Notes: generated from the letters alone by a model not told the origin. Counted from the stretch's first letter, positions 1 to 8,314 are shown. The stretch is 64,000 bases of DNA from an uncultured Oscillospiraceae bacterium (GCA_947626315.1 CANQRQ010000001.1:1-64000); one strand, 5' to 3'. Translations and numbers: made by a program.

Positions 1-15
1 TTTTCCCTTATTTGC

Positions 16-70
16 AAATAAATGTTGGGTGTACCTCAGCCTTGCGGCCGAGTTACCCCAACATTTATTT
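16..70 (-). terminator. Large inverted repeat downstream of nth
   Basis: Bases 16-29 and 57-70 form a perfect 14-bp AT-rich stem around a 27-base interior that can fold weakly itself. It lies just past the nth stop codon on the minus strand, so termination of nth is the simplest reading. There is no clean T-run after the stem, so factor-independent termination is not certain. Confidence 0.45.
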
Positions 71-90
71 TAGAACCTTTTTTTGCCTTT

Positions 91-726
91 TCAGCCAGAG
101 AAGCTCTGGCACAGGTGCCGGACGCAGCAGGCGGCGCAGTTGGGCTTTCGCGCGTCGCAGACGGCCCGGCCGTGAAGGACGATGCAGTGGCAGAAATCCG
201 AGGAGTGCTCCGGCGGCAGCAGCTTACGCAGCTCCATCTCGATCTTTACCGGGTCCTTCAGGTTGTCCACCAGACCCAGGCGGTTGCTGATGCGGATGCA
301 GTGGGTGTCCACCACCGTGGAGCCAGGGACCTTGAACACGTCTCCCAGGATCAGGTTGGCGGTTTTGCGGCCCACGCCGGGCAGCGCGGTCAGCTCCTCC
401 ATGGTGCGGGGCAGCTGCCCGTTGTACTGGCTCAGCAGCACCTGGGCGCAGGCCACGATGTCCCGGGCCTTGGCCCGGTAAAAGCCGCAGGAGTGGACAT
501 AGGCCTCCACCTCCTCCACCTTCGCCTCCGCGAAGGCCTCCAGCGTGGGGAAGCGGGCGAAGAGGGCGGGGGTGATTTTGTTCACCCGCTCGTCCGTACA
601 CTGGGCGGCCAGCCGCACGGAGAACAGCAGCTCATAGTCCTTCCGCCAGTCCAGGGTGCAGTCCGCCAGAGGGTATTCCTCCAGCAGCAGCCGGACGATC
701 TCATTGACCTGTTCCTGTGTGCGCAT
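91..726 (-). CDS. nth: Endonuclease III (DNA glycosylase/AP lyase)
   Basis: This is a base-excision repair enzyme that removes oxidised pyrimidines and nicks the abasic site. The 211-residue protein has the expected family length. It shows the helix-hairpin-helix LPGVGRKTANLILG, which carries the catalytic lysine, then VDTHCIR with the catalytic aspartate. The C-terminal iron-sulfur motif C-x6-C-x2-C-x5-C sits at C190, C197, C200 and C206. The ATG at 726 has a GGAGGG ribosome site about 8 bases upstream. A strong promoter directly precedes it and overlaps the terminator of the upstream gene, so nth is probably transcribed alone. Confidence 0.96.
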   Translation of the reverse strand: MRTQEQVNEIVRLLLEEYPLADCTLDWRKDYELLFSVRLAAQCTDERVNKITPALFARFPTLEAFAEAKVEEVEAYVHSCGFYRAKARDIVACAQVLLSQYNGQLPRTMEELTALPGVGRKTANLILGDVFKVPGSTVVDTHCIRISNRLGLVDNLKDPVKIEMELRKLLPPEHSSDFCHCIVLHGRAVCDARKPNCAACCVRHLCQSFSG

Positions 727-761
727 AAGTCTGCCCTCCGTCGAAAAAAGAAGATACGCCC

Positions 762-790
762 ATTATAAAACGGAGCTTGACGAAGGTCAA
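762..790 (-). promoter_or_regulatory. nth promoter, TTGACC-17-TATAAT
   Basis: On the minus strand TTGACC (790-785) and TATAAT (767-762) are separated by 17 bp. The -35 hexamer lies inside the terminator hairpin of the upstream peptidyl-prolyl isomerase gene. The match to sigma-A consensus is close; activity is inferred. Confidence 0.7.
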
Positions 791-797
791 GCTCCGT
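768..797 (-). terminator. Terminator of the parvulin-type gene
   Basis: Bases 770-781 and 786-797 form a 12-bp GC-rich stem with a 4-base loop, followed on the minus strand by a short T-run. It sits 18 bp after the isomerase stop codon. The same DNA also carries the nth promoter. Confidence 0.75.
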
Positions 798-814
798 AAA
801 AGACAGAAATTCCG

Positions 815-2047
815 TCAGCCTGCAACGTAGTCCAGCAGATCCACCGGCGCAAAGCCCTCGGCGTAGGTAAACGGATGGCTGTCGTAATAGGCCTGGAGCT
901 GGGCGGCGTACTCCTCGTTGGAGGCCATGCTCCGGGCGGTCATAGGCGTCTGCCCGTCGCTGGCGTACTGGATCACCGCGTCCGCGCTCAGCGGCAGGCG
1001 CATGATGACGTGGTAGCCGTAGCTGCTCTCCACCGGGTCGGACACCTGATAGTCCCCCAGGGCGTTGACCATGTCCTCAAACTCCGCTACCATGGTGCCG
1101 GGGGTGAAGGTGTAGCCGTCGGGATAAGCCGTCTTGCCCGTGTCCTCGCAGAATTCTTCCTTCAGCTCCTTGAACCGGGCCAGCAGCTCCTCCGGGTCCT
1201 GAATGGCCTGGAGCTCCTCGGCGATGGCCTGGGCCTGATCCCGCTTCTGGGCCTTCGCCTCCTCGTCCAGGGCCTCGCCGGTCTCCGGGTCAACGCTCAT
1301 GAGCAGGATGTGCCCCGCGGAGAGATAGCCCCCGTTCTCCAGCCAGTCCATGGCCAGGTCCTCGTCATAGAGCTCGCCGGTCTCGCCGTAGAGCTGGATA
1401 TAGCCCTGCCGGTAGAGCAGGTTGGTCTCGTTGATCCAGCGGTAGAGCTCCGGGGTCATGTAGCGCTCCGCCAGGTAGGCGGCAAAATCTTCTTCTGTGG
1501 CGCCCTCGCCGCAGAGGGTCATCATATCCGACTGGATATCCTCCTCCATCTGGGAGCGGACCTCCTCCGGCAGGCTGACCTGGTTGGCCTGGGCAAAGTC
1601 CCGGATGGCACAGAGCATGGTCAGGGTCTCCTCCGTGGAGCGCAGGGTCATCTCCGCGTAGCTGACGCCCTCGGCATATTCGTCCGCCCAGGACAGCTCC
1701 GTGCCGTAATAGGAGGACATGCTCTCAAAAAAGTCCGCCACGTTCTCCGCCTGGGAGTAGAGCATATAAAAATACAGAGCCCAGCTGGCCTGGGTGCCGC
1801 CCAGGGTGAGGACGGTCTCCTCCGGGGCGTGGAGGGCATAGATGGCACCGTAGTCCAGCCCGGACGGGGCGGCCGCCTCCTCCGGCTCGGCGGGGATCTC
1901 CAGTGCCACGGACGGCGCCGGGGTATCCTCCGGGGTCTCCTCAAGCACGGCGGGGATTTCCTGAGCGGACGGGGCGCGGCTCACAGCGCCCGCCAGGGCC
2001 GCGAAGACCAGGCACAGCGCCAGCATAAGGGCAAGAAGTTTTTTCAT
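815..2047 (-). CDS. Secreted parvulin-type peptidyl-prolyl isomerase (SurA/PrsA-like)
   Basis: This is predicted to help fold exported proteins outside the membrane. I chose the ATG at 2047 because it begins a clean signal peptide (MKKLLALMLALCLVFAALAG) and has AAAGGAAC about 8 bases upstream; an in-frame ATG at 2089 would bury the signal. The 410-residue product has an acidic Pro/Ala/Glu-rich linker after the signal and a helical SurA-N-like middle region. The parvulin domain lies near the C-terminus, beginning at LSAGHILL and ending at YGYHVIMRL. The signal peptide lacks a lipobox cysteine, unlike PrsA, so the protein is either released or held by the uncleaved signal. It lies 79 bp downstream of mfd and has its own terminator. 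Confidence 0.8.
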   Translation of the reverse strand: MKKLLALMLALCLVFAALAGAVSRAPSAQEIPAVLEETPEDTPAPSVALEIPAEPEEAAAPSGLDYGAIYALHAPEETVLTLGGTQASWALYFYMLYSQAENVADFFESMSSYYGTELSWADEYAEGVSYAEMTLRSTEETLTMLCAIRDFAQANQVSLPEEVRSQMEEDIQSDMMTLCGEGATEEDFAAYLAERYMTPELYRWINETNLLYRQGYIQLYGETGELYDEDLAMDWLENGGYLSAGHILLMSVDPETGEALDEEAKAQKRDQAQAIAEELQAIQDPEELLARFKELKEEFCEDTGKTAYPDGYTFTPGTMVAEFEDMVNALGDYQVSDPVESSYGYHVIMRLPLSADAVIQYASDGQTPMTARSMASNEEYAAQLQAYYDSHPFTYAEGFAPVDLLDYVAG

Positions 2048-2126
2048 CGGTTCGGGTTCCTTTCCGTATTTGTTCCGTACTGTCTGCAATATACCATAAA
2101 CGCCGCGTTTTCACAAGAGAAAAGCG

Positions 2127-5100
2127 CTATTTGGCCGCCGGTTCCCCGGCAAAGGACGCCCAGTCGGCGGTGAAGCGGCGGGCCTCGTCAATGACCCGGG
2201 TTTTGCTTTTGATCTTCAGGCTCAGGCAGGGCCGGGAGCCCGCTTCCACATGCAGCCGGCCCTTGTATGCCGGCATCGCGTACAGGGCGGAGACCTTTTC
2301 CATGTCGAAATCCTTCAGGGTGAAGCGCAGACACCCCTGCTTCTGGGAGATGTCCGTGATGCCGGCCCGGCCCGCCTCCCCCCGAAGCAGCGCCACTTGG
2401 ATCAGGGCGTTGACCCCGGAGGGCGGGTCCCCAAAGCGGTCGATCAGCTCGTCGGTCAGGTCATCCGCCTCCGCCTCGTTGCGGATCAGGGCAATGCGCC
2501 GGTAGAGGTCCATCCGCTGCTCCTGGGAGGGGATGTAGCGATCGGGGATGTTGGCCGCCACGGCCAGATCCGCCGAGCAGTCCGCCCGCTGGGGCGGCTG
2601 GATGCCCCGGGCCTCCAGCACCGCCTCGCTGAGCAGCTTCATGTACATGTCATAGCCCACGTCGATCATGTGGCCGGACTGCTCCGCCCCCAGCAGATTG
2701 CCCGCGCCCCGGATCTCCAGATCCCGCATGGCGATCTTGAAGCCGGAGCCGAACTGGGCAAAGTCCCGGATGGCGTTGAGCCGCTTTTCCGCCACCTCGG
2801 TGAGTACCTTGTCCCGCCGGAAGGTCAGGTAGGCGGAGGCCCGCCGGGTGGACCGGCCCACCCGGCCCCGGATCTGGTGCAGCTGGGCCAGGCCCAGCCG
2901 GTCCGCGTCCTCGATGATCAGGGTGTTTACATTGGGGATGTCGATGCCGGTCTCGATGATGGTGGTGCAGACCAGCACCTGCACCTGCCCGTTGACCACG
3001 TTCTCCATCACGGAGGCCAGGGCCGCCTTGTCCATCTGCCCGTGGGCCACCGCGATGCTCACCCCCTCCAGCAGCTCCGAGAGCCGCCGGGCGGTGCGCT
3101 CGATATCCTCGATCCGGTTGTGCAGGTAGTACACCTGCCCGCCCCGCTGGAGCTCCCGGCGGATGGCGTCGGCCAGGATCCCCCAGTCGTGCTCCATCAC
3201 GAAGGTCTGCACCGGCAGCCGGTCCTCCGGCGGCTCCTCGATGGTGGACATGTCCCGGATGCCGGACATGGCCATGTTCAGGGTCCTGGGGATGGGCGTG
3301 GCGGACAGGGTCAGCACGTCCACCCCCCGGGACAGCTCTTTAATATGCTCCTTATGGGTGACGCCGAAGCGCTGCTCCTCGTCCACCACCAGCAGGCCCA
3401 GGTCTTTGAATTTCACGTCCTTGGACAGGAGCCGGTGGGTGCCGATCACCAGGTCGCAAGCCCCGGAGGCCAGGTCCCGAAGGGTCTCGGCGGCCTGCCC
3501 GCCGGTTTTGAAGCGGCTGAGCACCGCGATATTCACCGGAAAGCCGAAGAAGCGCTGCAGCGCCGTCTGGTAGTGCTGCTGGGCCAGGACGGTGGTGGGC
3601 ACCAGAATAGCAGCCTGCTTCCCGTCCAGGACGCACTTCATCACCGCCCGCAGGGCCACCTCCGTCTTGCCGAAGCCCACGTCCCCGCAGAGCAGCCGGT
3701 CCATGGGCACGGCCGACTCCATGTCCCGCTTGATCTCGGCGGTGCAGCGGAGCTGGTCGTCCGTCTCCGTGTAGCCGAAGTTGTCCTCAAATTCCCGCTG
3801 CCACTCGCTGTCCGGCGAGAAGGCGTAGCCGGGCAGCCTCTGCCGCTCCGCGTAGAGGCTGATCAGCTTTTTGGCCATGTCCTTGGCGGCGCTTTTGGCC
3901 CGGGAGCGGGTCTTGGCCCACTCGGTGCCCCCCATTTTGGAGAGCTTCACCGGCTTATCCTCTCCGCCGCCGGTGTATTTGCTCACCAGGTCCAGCTGGG
4001 TGGCGGGGACATAGAGGCTGTCCGTCCCGGCGTAGTTGATTTTTACATAGTCCTTTTCAAAGCCGTCTACCTGCATCTTTACGATGCCGGCAAAGCGGCC
4101 GATGCCGTGGGCCTCGTGCACCACGTAGTCCCCCACGGACAGATCCGCGTAGGACTCGATCCGCTCCCGCCCGGCGGGCAGCGCCCCGCGCCGGGCGCTC
4201 TTCCGGGTCTTGACCCGGAGCAGCTGGGCGTCGGTGAGGATGGCCAGGCGCAGCCCCGGGTACTCGATCCCCGCGGAAAAGGCCCCCAGGCCGATGACGC
4301 AGGCCCCCTTCTCCGGCAGGCGGTGCAGAGGCTCCTGGAGAGGGGCGCTGATGCCCTGATTCTCAAAAAAGTCCCGAAGCACCTGGGCCCGCCTCTGGTC
4401 CGCCGCCAGGATCACCACCCGGTAATCCTGCTTGAGATAGAGCCGCAGATCCTCCGCCGCGGCCTGGGCGCTGCCCGCGTAGGAGGGCAGCTGCTTGGCC
4501 GGAACGCTGACCAGGGTCCGGGGGGCCACCGGCCCCCGGCCCACGATGAAGGCGTCCGCCATGTACAGGGGAAAATCCTCCAGACGCCGGAACAGAGCCT
4601 CCGGGCTCAACAGGAAGCTGTCCGGGCTCATGGCCATCCGGCCCCGCTTCTGGAGCTCCCGCAGATCCTCCCACAGCTGCTTGGCAAAATCCCGGGCCCG
4701 CTCCGCGCAGCGGGCGGGCTGGTCCAGCAGCACCAGGGCCTCCGGCGGGATGTAGTCCGCCCCCGAGGCCATGGGGTATAAAAGCGGCAGATACCGGTCT
4801 GCGTCGGACAAAAGCGCGCCGTTTCGCAGCCGCTCCGTGTCCGCGCGGAGGCCCGCCGCCGTGGCGGCGGCGTTTTCGCTGCTCCGCCGCCGGGCGTAGC
4901 GGTCCGCGTAACGGTCAAGCTCTTTGCACAGGGCCTCCGTCCCCCCCGCGGTCAGGGAGGGCAGCGCCTCCGCCGCCGGCAGAAGCACGCAGCTGTCGAT
5001 CGGGTCCCCCCGCCGCTGGGAGGAGATGTCGAAGCGGCCCATGGAGTCGATCTCGTCCCCCCAGAACTCCATGCGCACCGGCTCCGGGTCCGACGGGGAG

Positions 5101-5648
5101 AAGAAGTCCAGAATGCCGCCCCGGCGGGCGTACTGCCCCGGCCCCTCCACCTGCTCGGCCCGGACGTAGCCGCAGCGCAGCAGCGCGTCCTCCACGTCCT
5201 CAATGGGCAGGCTGTCCCCGCAGCGTAGGGTGAAGGAGGCCCGCAGCAGGGTCTCCGGGGGCATGCAGCGCTGCAGCAGGCCGGACACGGAGGCCACCGC
5301 CACGGCCGCTTGCCCGGCGGCCAGGGCGTACAGCGCGGCGATCCGCTGCTGCTCGCCCTGATGGGAGGCGGCCTCGGCGGGGTAAAAGGAGAAGTCCCGC
5401 ATGAGCAGGGTCCGCACCGGCTCGGCGAGCATGGAGCGCAGATCGTTGGCGAAGCTCTCCGCTGCCGTGTCGTCCGGGCAGATCACAAAGAGGGGCCGGT
5501 CCAGCCGGCCCCGCAGCGCCGCCCCCAGATTGGCCCGGTGCACCGCCGACAGGCCGGAAACGAGCGCAGGAAGCCCGCCGCTCTCCACCAGAGAGGGGAG
5601 GGCGGCGGCTTCCCGGTTTTCTAAAATTTGGTCGATCAGAATGTTCAT
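2127..5648 (-). CDS. mfd: Transcription-repair coupling factor
   Basis: Mfd is a DNA translocase that removes stalled RNA polymerase and recruits UvrA. At 1173 residues the length is normal. The order is a UvrB-like N-terminal region, the RNA polymerase-interaction domain (VGDYVVHEAHGIGRF), then a RecG-like helicase with Walker A GDVGFGKT (lysine near residue 661), DEEQRFG near 756 and the VHxxIRGRVGR-type motif VI, followed by the C-terminal TRCF domain. The start at 5648 lacks an obvious ribosome site; AAGGAGG occurs only about 45 bases upstream, so the exact start is less certain than the identity. Confidence 0.97.
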   Translation of the reverse strand: MNILIDQILENREAAALPSLVESGGLPALVSGLSAVHRANLGAALRGRLDRPLFVICPDDTAAESFANDLRSMLAEPVRTLLMRDFSFYPAEAASHQGEQQRIAALYALAAGQAAVAVASVSGLLQRCMPPETLLRASFTLRCGDSLPIEDVEDALLRCGYVRAEQVEGPGQYARRGGILDFFSPSDPEPVRMEFWGDEIDSMGRFDISSQRRGDPIDSCVLLPAAEALPSLTAGGTEALCKELDRYADRYARRRSSENAAATAAGLRADTERLRNGALLSDADRYLPLLYPMASGADYIPPEALVLLDQPARCAERARDFAKQLWEDLRELQKRGRMAMSPDSFLLSPEALFRRLEDFPLYMADAFIVGRGPVAPRTLVSVPAKQLPSYAGSAQAAAEDLRLYLKQDYRVVILAADQRRAQVLRDFFENQGISAPLQEPLHRLPEKGACVIGLGAFSAGIEYPGLRLAILTDAQLLRVKTRKSARRGALPAGRERIESYADLSVGDYVVHEAHGIGRFAGIVKMQVDGFEKDYVKINYAGTDSLYVPATQLDLVSKYTGGGEDKPVKLSKMGGTEWAKTRSRAKSAAKDMAKKLISLYAERQRLPGYAFSPDSEWQREFEDNFGYTETDDQLRCTAEIKRDMESAVPMDRLLCGDVGFGKTEVALRAVMKCVLDGKQAAILVPTTVLAQQHYQTALQRFFGFPVNIAVLSRFKTGGQAAETLRDLASGACDLVIGTHRLLSKDVKFKDLGLLVVDEEQRFGVTHKEHIKELSRGVDVLTLSATPIPRTLNMAMSGIRDMSTIEEPPEDRLPVQTFVMEHDWGILADAIRRELQRGGQVYYLHNRIEDIERTARRLSELLEGVSIAVAHGQMDKAALASVMENVVNGQVQVLVCTTIIETGIDIPNVNTLIIEDADRLGLAQLHQIRGRVGRSTRRASAYLTFRRDKVLTEVAEKRLNAIRDFAQFGSGFKIAMRDLEIRGAGNLLGAEQSGHMIDVGYDMYMKLLSEAVLEARGIQPPQRADCSADLAVAANIPDRYIPSQEQRMDLYRRIALIRNEAEADDLTDELIDRFGDPPSGVNALIQVALLRGEAGRAGITDISQKQGCLRFTLKDFDMEKVSALYAMPAYKGRLHVEAGSRPCLSLKIKSKTRVIDEARRFTADWASFAGEPAAK

Positions 5649-5699
5649 GGCAGAAATGCCTGCTTGCTTGATTTAAACAGAGAAAGGCCTCCTTGCAAA

Positions 5700-6932
5700 T
5701 CAGTCCTTTTCCTTCGGCGCTTCCACCGTAAAGCTTACCGCCGCTTCCAGCCGGGCCCCGCTGTCCGTGGTGAAGACCACGGCGGCGGTATAGGTCCCCT
5801 CCGCAAGCCCCTCCCGGGGCTGCACAGTCCAGAAATTGCCGGAATCCGTCCCCGCGGAGATCCGCCTTCCGGCGGTGCTGCCCAGCTGGAAGCAGTCCGC
5901 GTTGTCTCCGGTCAATTCCGCCCGCTGGATATGGGCGTCCGTAGGGCCGGGGTTAAAGAGGGTGATGGGCTTCCCCACCAGATTCCGGTAGCCCCGGGTC
6001 TGGCTGACAAGCTCGGGGGCTTCCAGCCGGACCACCGCGTAGGCGGCCTCCGCCGTCTCGCTGGGCTCCGCGCCCTCCGCGACGGCGATCGCCTTGATCA
6101 CGGCCCCCTCTGTCACGGTGATGGGGCCGGTGTAGCGGCCCTTGCCCGGCTCCGGCTCGCTGCCGTCCTCCGTGAAGTAGATGGCGGCGCCCGCCGGCCC
6201 GCTGAGCTCCACATACTGCTTTTCTCCGTAGGTGCCGGGCTCAGGGCTGAACTGGGGCGCGTCCGGCTGAAAGGCCAGCGCCACAAAGGCGGAGCTATCC
6301 AGGTCCTTCAGTACATAGCCTCCCTCGCCGTCCGGCTCCAGGCTGCCCGCGCTGCTCTCCGCCCGGAGGATGGAGAAGCCCTCCCTGGGCCGGATAAGGC
6401 CGGTCTCCTCCCGGAGCAGCCAGCCGTCCCCGCCCGGGTCCTCCTCCAGCCCCTCCAGCTGGGCAAAGGCGCTGTAGTCCTCCGCGAAGCGGACCCGAAT
6501 CCCTTCGTTGTCTTCGGCATTTTCGGGCGTTTCGGCGGTTTCGGGAGCTTCGGCAGGCTCTTCCTCCGCTCCGTCCCCGTAGACCGTGGCGCCGTTGCTG
6601 TGCACCTGCCCGGCGTTGTTGTAGACGGTGCCGCCGTTGGAATAGACGGTGCCGCCGTTGTTGTACACCAGGCCGCCGTTGTTATAGACCAGGCCGGCGT
6701 TGTTGTAAACCGTGGCGCCGTTATTGTAGACGGTGCCGCCGTTGTTGTAGACAATGCGCAGATCGGTGGTGAAAAGGCTGTCCTCCGGGCCGTTATAGAG
6801 CGGCTCGTCCGCCGGAGAAGCCGTCTCCTCCGGCCGGTCCTCGCTGCTCAGGGCCAGGGCCGAAGCCGGCAGCGCCCAAAGCGCCGTCAGCAGCGCCAGG
6901 GCCGCCGCGGTCAGCCTAGCTTTCCTTTTCAT
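5700..6932 (-). CDS. Secreted heptad-repeat protein with chitobiase-C/Fn3-like domain
   Basis: I do not recognise a named family for the whole protein. The ATG at 6932 follows AAAGGAGGAG and starts a 410-residue protein with a signal peptide (MKRKARLTAAALALLTALWA). An N-terminal block of nine tandem seven-residue units of the type VYNNGGT follows at roughly residues 59-121. Later come a segment typical of the chitobiase/hexosaminidase C-terminal or Fn3-associated fold (PQFSPEPGTY to YFTEDGSEP) and a C-terminal Ig-like domain. Both are usually extracellular adhesion or carbohydrate-associated modules. There is no LPxTG, so the protein seems to be released or loosely attached. It begins 22 bp after the nitrilase stop codon, and the two are probably cotranscribed. 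Confidence 0.7.
   Translation of the reverse strand: MKRKARLTAAALALLTALWALPASALALSSEDRPEETASPADEPLYNGPEDSLFTTDLRIVYNNGGTVYNNGATVYNNAGLVYNNGGLVYNNGGTVYSNGGTVYNNAGQVHSNGATVYGDGAEEEPAEAPETAETPENAEDNEGIRVRFAEDYSAFAQLEGLEEDPGGDGWLLREETGLIRPREGFSILRAESSAGSLEPDGEGGYVLKDLDSSAFVALAFQPDAPQFSPEPGTYGEKQYVELSGPAGAAIYFTEDGSEPEPGKGRYTGPITVTEGAVIKAIAVAEGAEPSETAEAAYAVVRLEAPELVSQTRGYRNLVGKPITLFNPGPTDAHIQRAELTGDNADCFQLGSTAGRRISAGTDSGNFWTVQPREGLAEGTYTAAVVFTTDSGARLEAAVSFTVEAPKEKD
6567..6755 (-). repeat. Nine tandem 21-bp repeats encoding VYNNGGT-like heptads
   Basis: In-frame 21-bp units encode VYNNGGT, VYNNGAT, VYNNAGL, VYNNGGL, VYNNGGT, VYSNGGT, VYNNAGQ, VHSNGAT and VYGDGAE, preceded by an Ile. Central units are most uniform and the last ones diverge. 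A period of seven with Tyr-Asn-Asn-Gly suggests a stacked beta structure; that is inference. Confidence 0.85.
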
Positions 6933-6954
6933 GAGCTCCTCCTTTGCCCCCGGT

Positions 6955-7878
6955 TCACTTATCCTCCGCCTTGAGCTGCAGGACGTCCGGCCGGGAATAG
7001 TGTCCGCAGACGTCAAATTCCATCCGGCTGGCCGGAACCTTCTGCATGTCCAGGTCCGCGTAGAGAACGGCCTCCCGGTCCCAGACCGTCTCGGTGACGG
7101 CGTGTCCGTAGGGGTCGATGACGCAGCTGCCGCCCCGGCAGACGATCTCCGGCAGCGCGGCCAGCCGCTCCGGTTCATGAAGCCCCTCCGGATAGCCGAC
7201 CTTGGTGATCAGCATGTCGCAGTTGACCACATAGCAGTGCCCTTCGATGGCGATGTGCCGGACCGTGTCCTGCCACTCCGGGTTGTCGTTGGTGTTGGGC
7301 GCCAGATACAGCGTGATCCCCTTCTGATACAGGGCCGCCCGGGCCAGGGGCATGTAGCTCTCCCAGCAGATCATAGCGCCCATGGGGCCCCAGGGCGTGT
7401 CCGCCACCGGGAAAAAGCCCCTGTCCGCGTCTCCCCAGACCAGACGCTCCGCCCCGGTGGGCTTGAGCTTCCGGTGGGCGCAGAGCAGCTCCCCTTCCGG
7501 GGAGAAGATCAGGTTGCTGTTGTACAGTGTGGCGGTCTCCGCCGCCCGCTCCGATACGCCGATGCTGAGCCAGACCCCGGCCTCCCGGGCGGCCGCTGCC
7601 AGAGCCCGGGTCTCCTCTCCGGGGACCAGGATGGAGTTGTCATAGAAGCGCTTCCAGTCCAGCCGGCCCGGCTCCCCCCGGGCGCCCATCGTGTAGCCGA
7701 AGGTCAGGCCGTAGGGATAGCCGGGGAGAAAGAGCTCCGGGAAAACCACCAGCTCCGCGCCCGCCGCCCCAGTCTCCCGGATCAGGCCCAGGGCCTTCTC
7801 CAGACAGGCGGCCTTGTCAAACAGCACAGGCTCCGCCTGCACCACGGCGATCCGGCAGCTCGTTTTCAAATCCTTCAT
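6955..7878 (-). CDS. Nitrilase (carbon-nitrogen hydrolase superfamily)
   Basis: Predicted to hydrolyse an organic nitrile to the acid and ammonia in the cytoplasm. The Glu-Lys-Cys triad is visible as E48 (VVFPELFLPGY), K137 (HRKLKPTGAE) and C171 (MICWESYMPLAR). The sequences HRKLxPTGxERLVWG and CWESYMPLAR are typical of true nitrilases and cyanide hydratases rather than amidases of the same superfamily. The ATG at 7878 follows AAGGAGGG and gives 307 residues, close to the family length. Its stop is 22 bp before the heptad-repeat gene. The natural substrate cannot be read from the sequence. Confidence 0.85.
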   Translation of the reverse strand: MKDLKTSCRIAVVQAEPVLFDKAACLEKALGLIRETGAAGAELVVFPELFLPGYPYGLTFGYTMGARGEPGRLDWKRFYDNSILVPGEETRALAAAAREAGVWLSIGVSERAAETATLYNSNLIFSPEGELLCAHRKLKPTGAERLVWGDADRGFFPVADTPWGPMGAMICWESYMPLARAALYQKGITLYLAPNTNDNPEWQDTVRHIAIEGHCYVVNCDMLITKVGYPEGLHEPERLAALPEIVCRGGSCVIDPYGHAVTETVWDREAVLYADLDMQKVPASRMEFDVCGHYSRPDVLQLKAEDK

Positions 7879-7906
7879 ACGCAGCCCTCCTTCGCTTGTC
7901 CTGTCA

Positions 7907-7935
7907 ATTATATCCCCCTTTGGAAAAAGTGTAAA
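7907..7935 (-). promoter_or_regulatory. Nitrilase promoter, TTTACA-17-TATAAT
   Basis: On the minus strand TTTACA (7935-7930) and TATAAT (7912-7907) are spaced by 17 bp, about 30 bp upstream of the nitrilase ATG. The remaining 108 bp up to the divergent metNIQ promoter show nothing I can name. Confidence 0.65.
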
Positions 7936-8043
7936 GAAACAAAGGGGTAACAAAAAGCCCGGCAAACTGCCGAAAAGAAATCCCCATCTACCAAGTAGGT
8001 TTAAGCAGAATCCATAAAACGGGGCGGAGCTTGGAAAAAACGG

Positions 8044-8072
8044 TTGACAAAGGGCGGAGATGGCCGTATAAT
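8044..8072 (+). promoter_or_regulatory. metNIQ leader promoter, TTGACA-17-TATAAT
   Basis: Perfect consensus hexamers TTGACA (8044-8049) and TATAAT (8067-8072) with a 17-bp spacer. Transcription should begin near 8079, which puts the ribosome site of the leader peptide almost at the 5' end of the RNA. A constitutive promoter of this strength fits control by attenuation downstream. Confidence 0.85.
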
Positions 8073-8102
8073 GCGGCTGAATCCAAAAAGGAGCGTACCG
8101 AA

Positions 8103-8210
8103 ATGCGTTTTGTCACCGGCAACAGCATGATGGCTGAGATGTGCATGTTCTGCATGTGCCCGATGATGCGCGCGCAAAAATCCGGTTCGCTCTGTTTCAC
8201 AGCCGTCTGA
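8103..8210 (+). CDS. Met/Cys-rich leader peptide of metNIQ
   Basis: A 35-codon frame starts with ATG at 8103, preceded by AAAAAGGAG with a 9-base gap. Its core MMAEMCMFCMCPMM (residues 9-22) has seven Met in fourteen residues; the whole peptide has eight Met and four Cys. It lies between a perfect promoter and an intrinsic terminator, directly upstream of the methionine importer. This is the arrangement of an amino-acid attenuator leader, in which ribosome stalling at Met (or Cys) codons would report shortage of charged tRNA. No SAM riboswitch or T-box is evident in the roughly 230-base leader. The role is inference, but promoter, ribosome site, composition, terminator and context all agree. 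Confidence 0.8.
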   Translation: MRFVTGNSMMAEMCMFCMCPMMRAQKSGSLCFTAV

Positions 8211-8235
8211 AGTCCGTTCTTTTGAACCTATGAGG

Positions 8236-8268
8236 CCGGGAAGCGTGCGAGCTTCCCGGTTTTTCTTT
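8236..8268 (+). terminator. Attenuator terminator between leader peptide and metN
   Basis: Bases 8236-8244 and 8251-8259 form a perfect 9-bp GC-rich stem with a 6-base loop, followed by TTTTTCTTT (8260-8268). A competing fold is possible: TCC (8181-8183) and GGTTC (8184-8188), at the end of the leader frame, can pair with GGA (8239-8241) and GAACC (8224-8228) and so occupy part of the terminator's 5' arm. A ribosome stalled in the Met-rich core would leave 8181-8188 free; one reaching the stop at 8210 would cover it. Confidence 0.8.
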
Positions 8269-8314
8269 GCGCTGATTTCTTTTAATTTTTGAAGTTGGGG
8301 GAACAGAGGATTTT

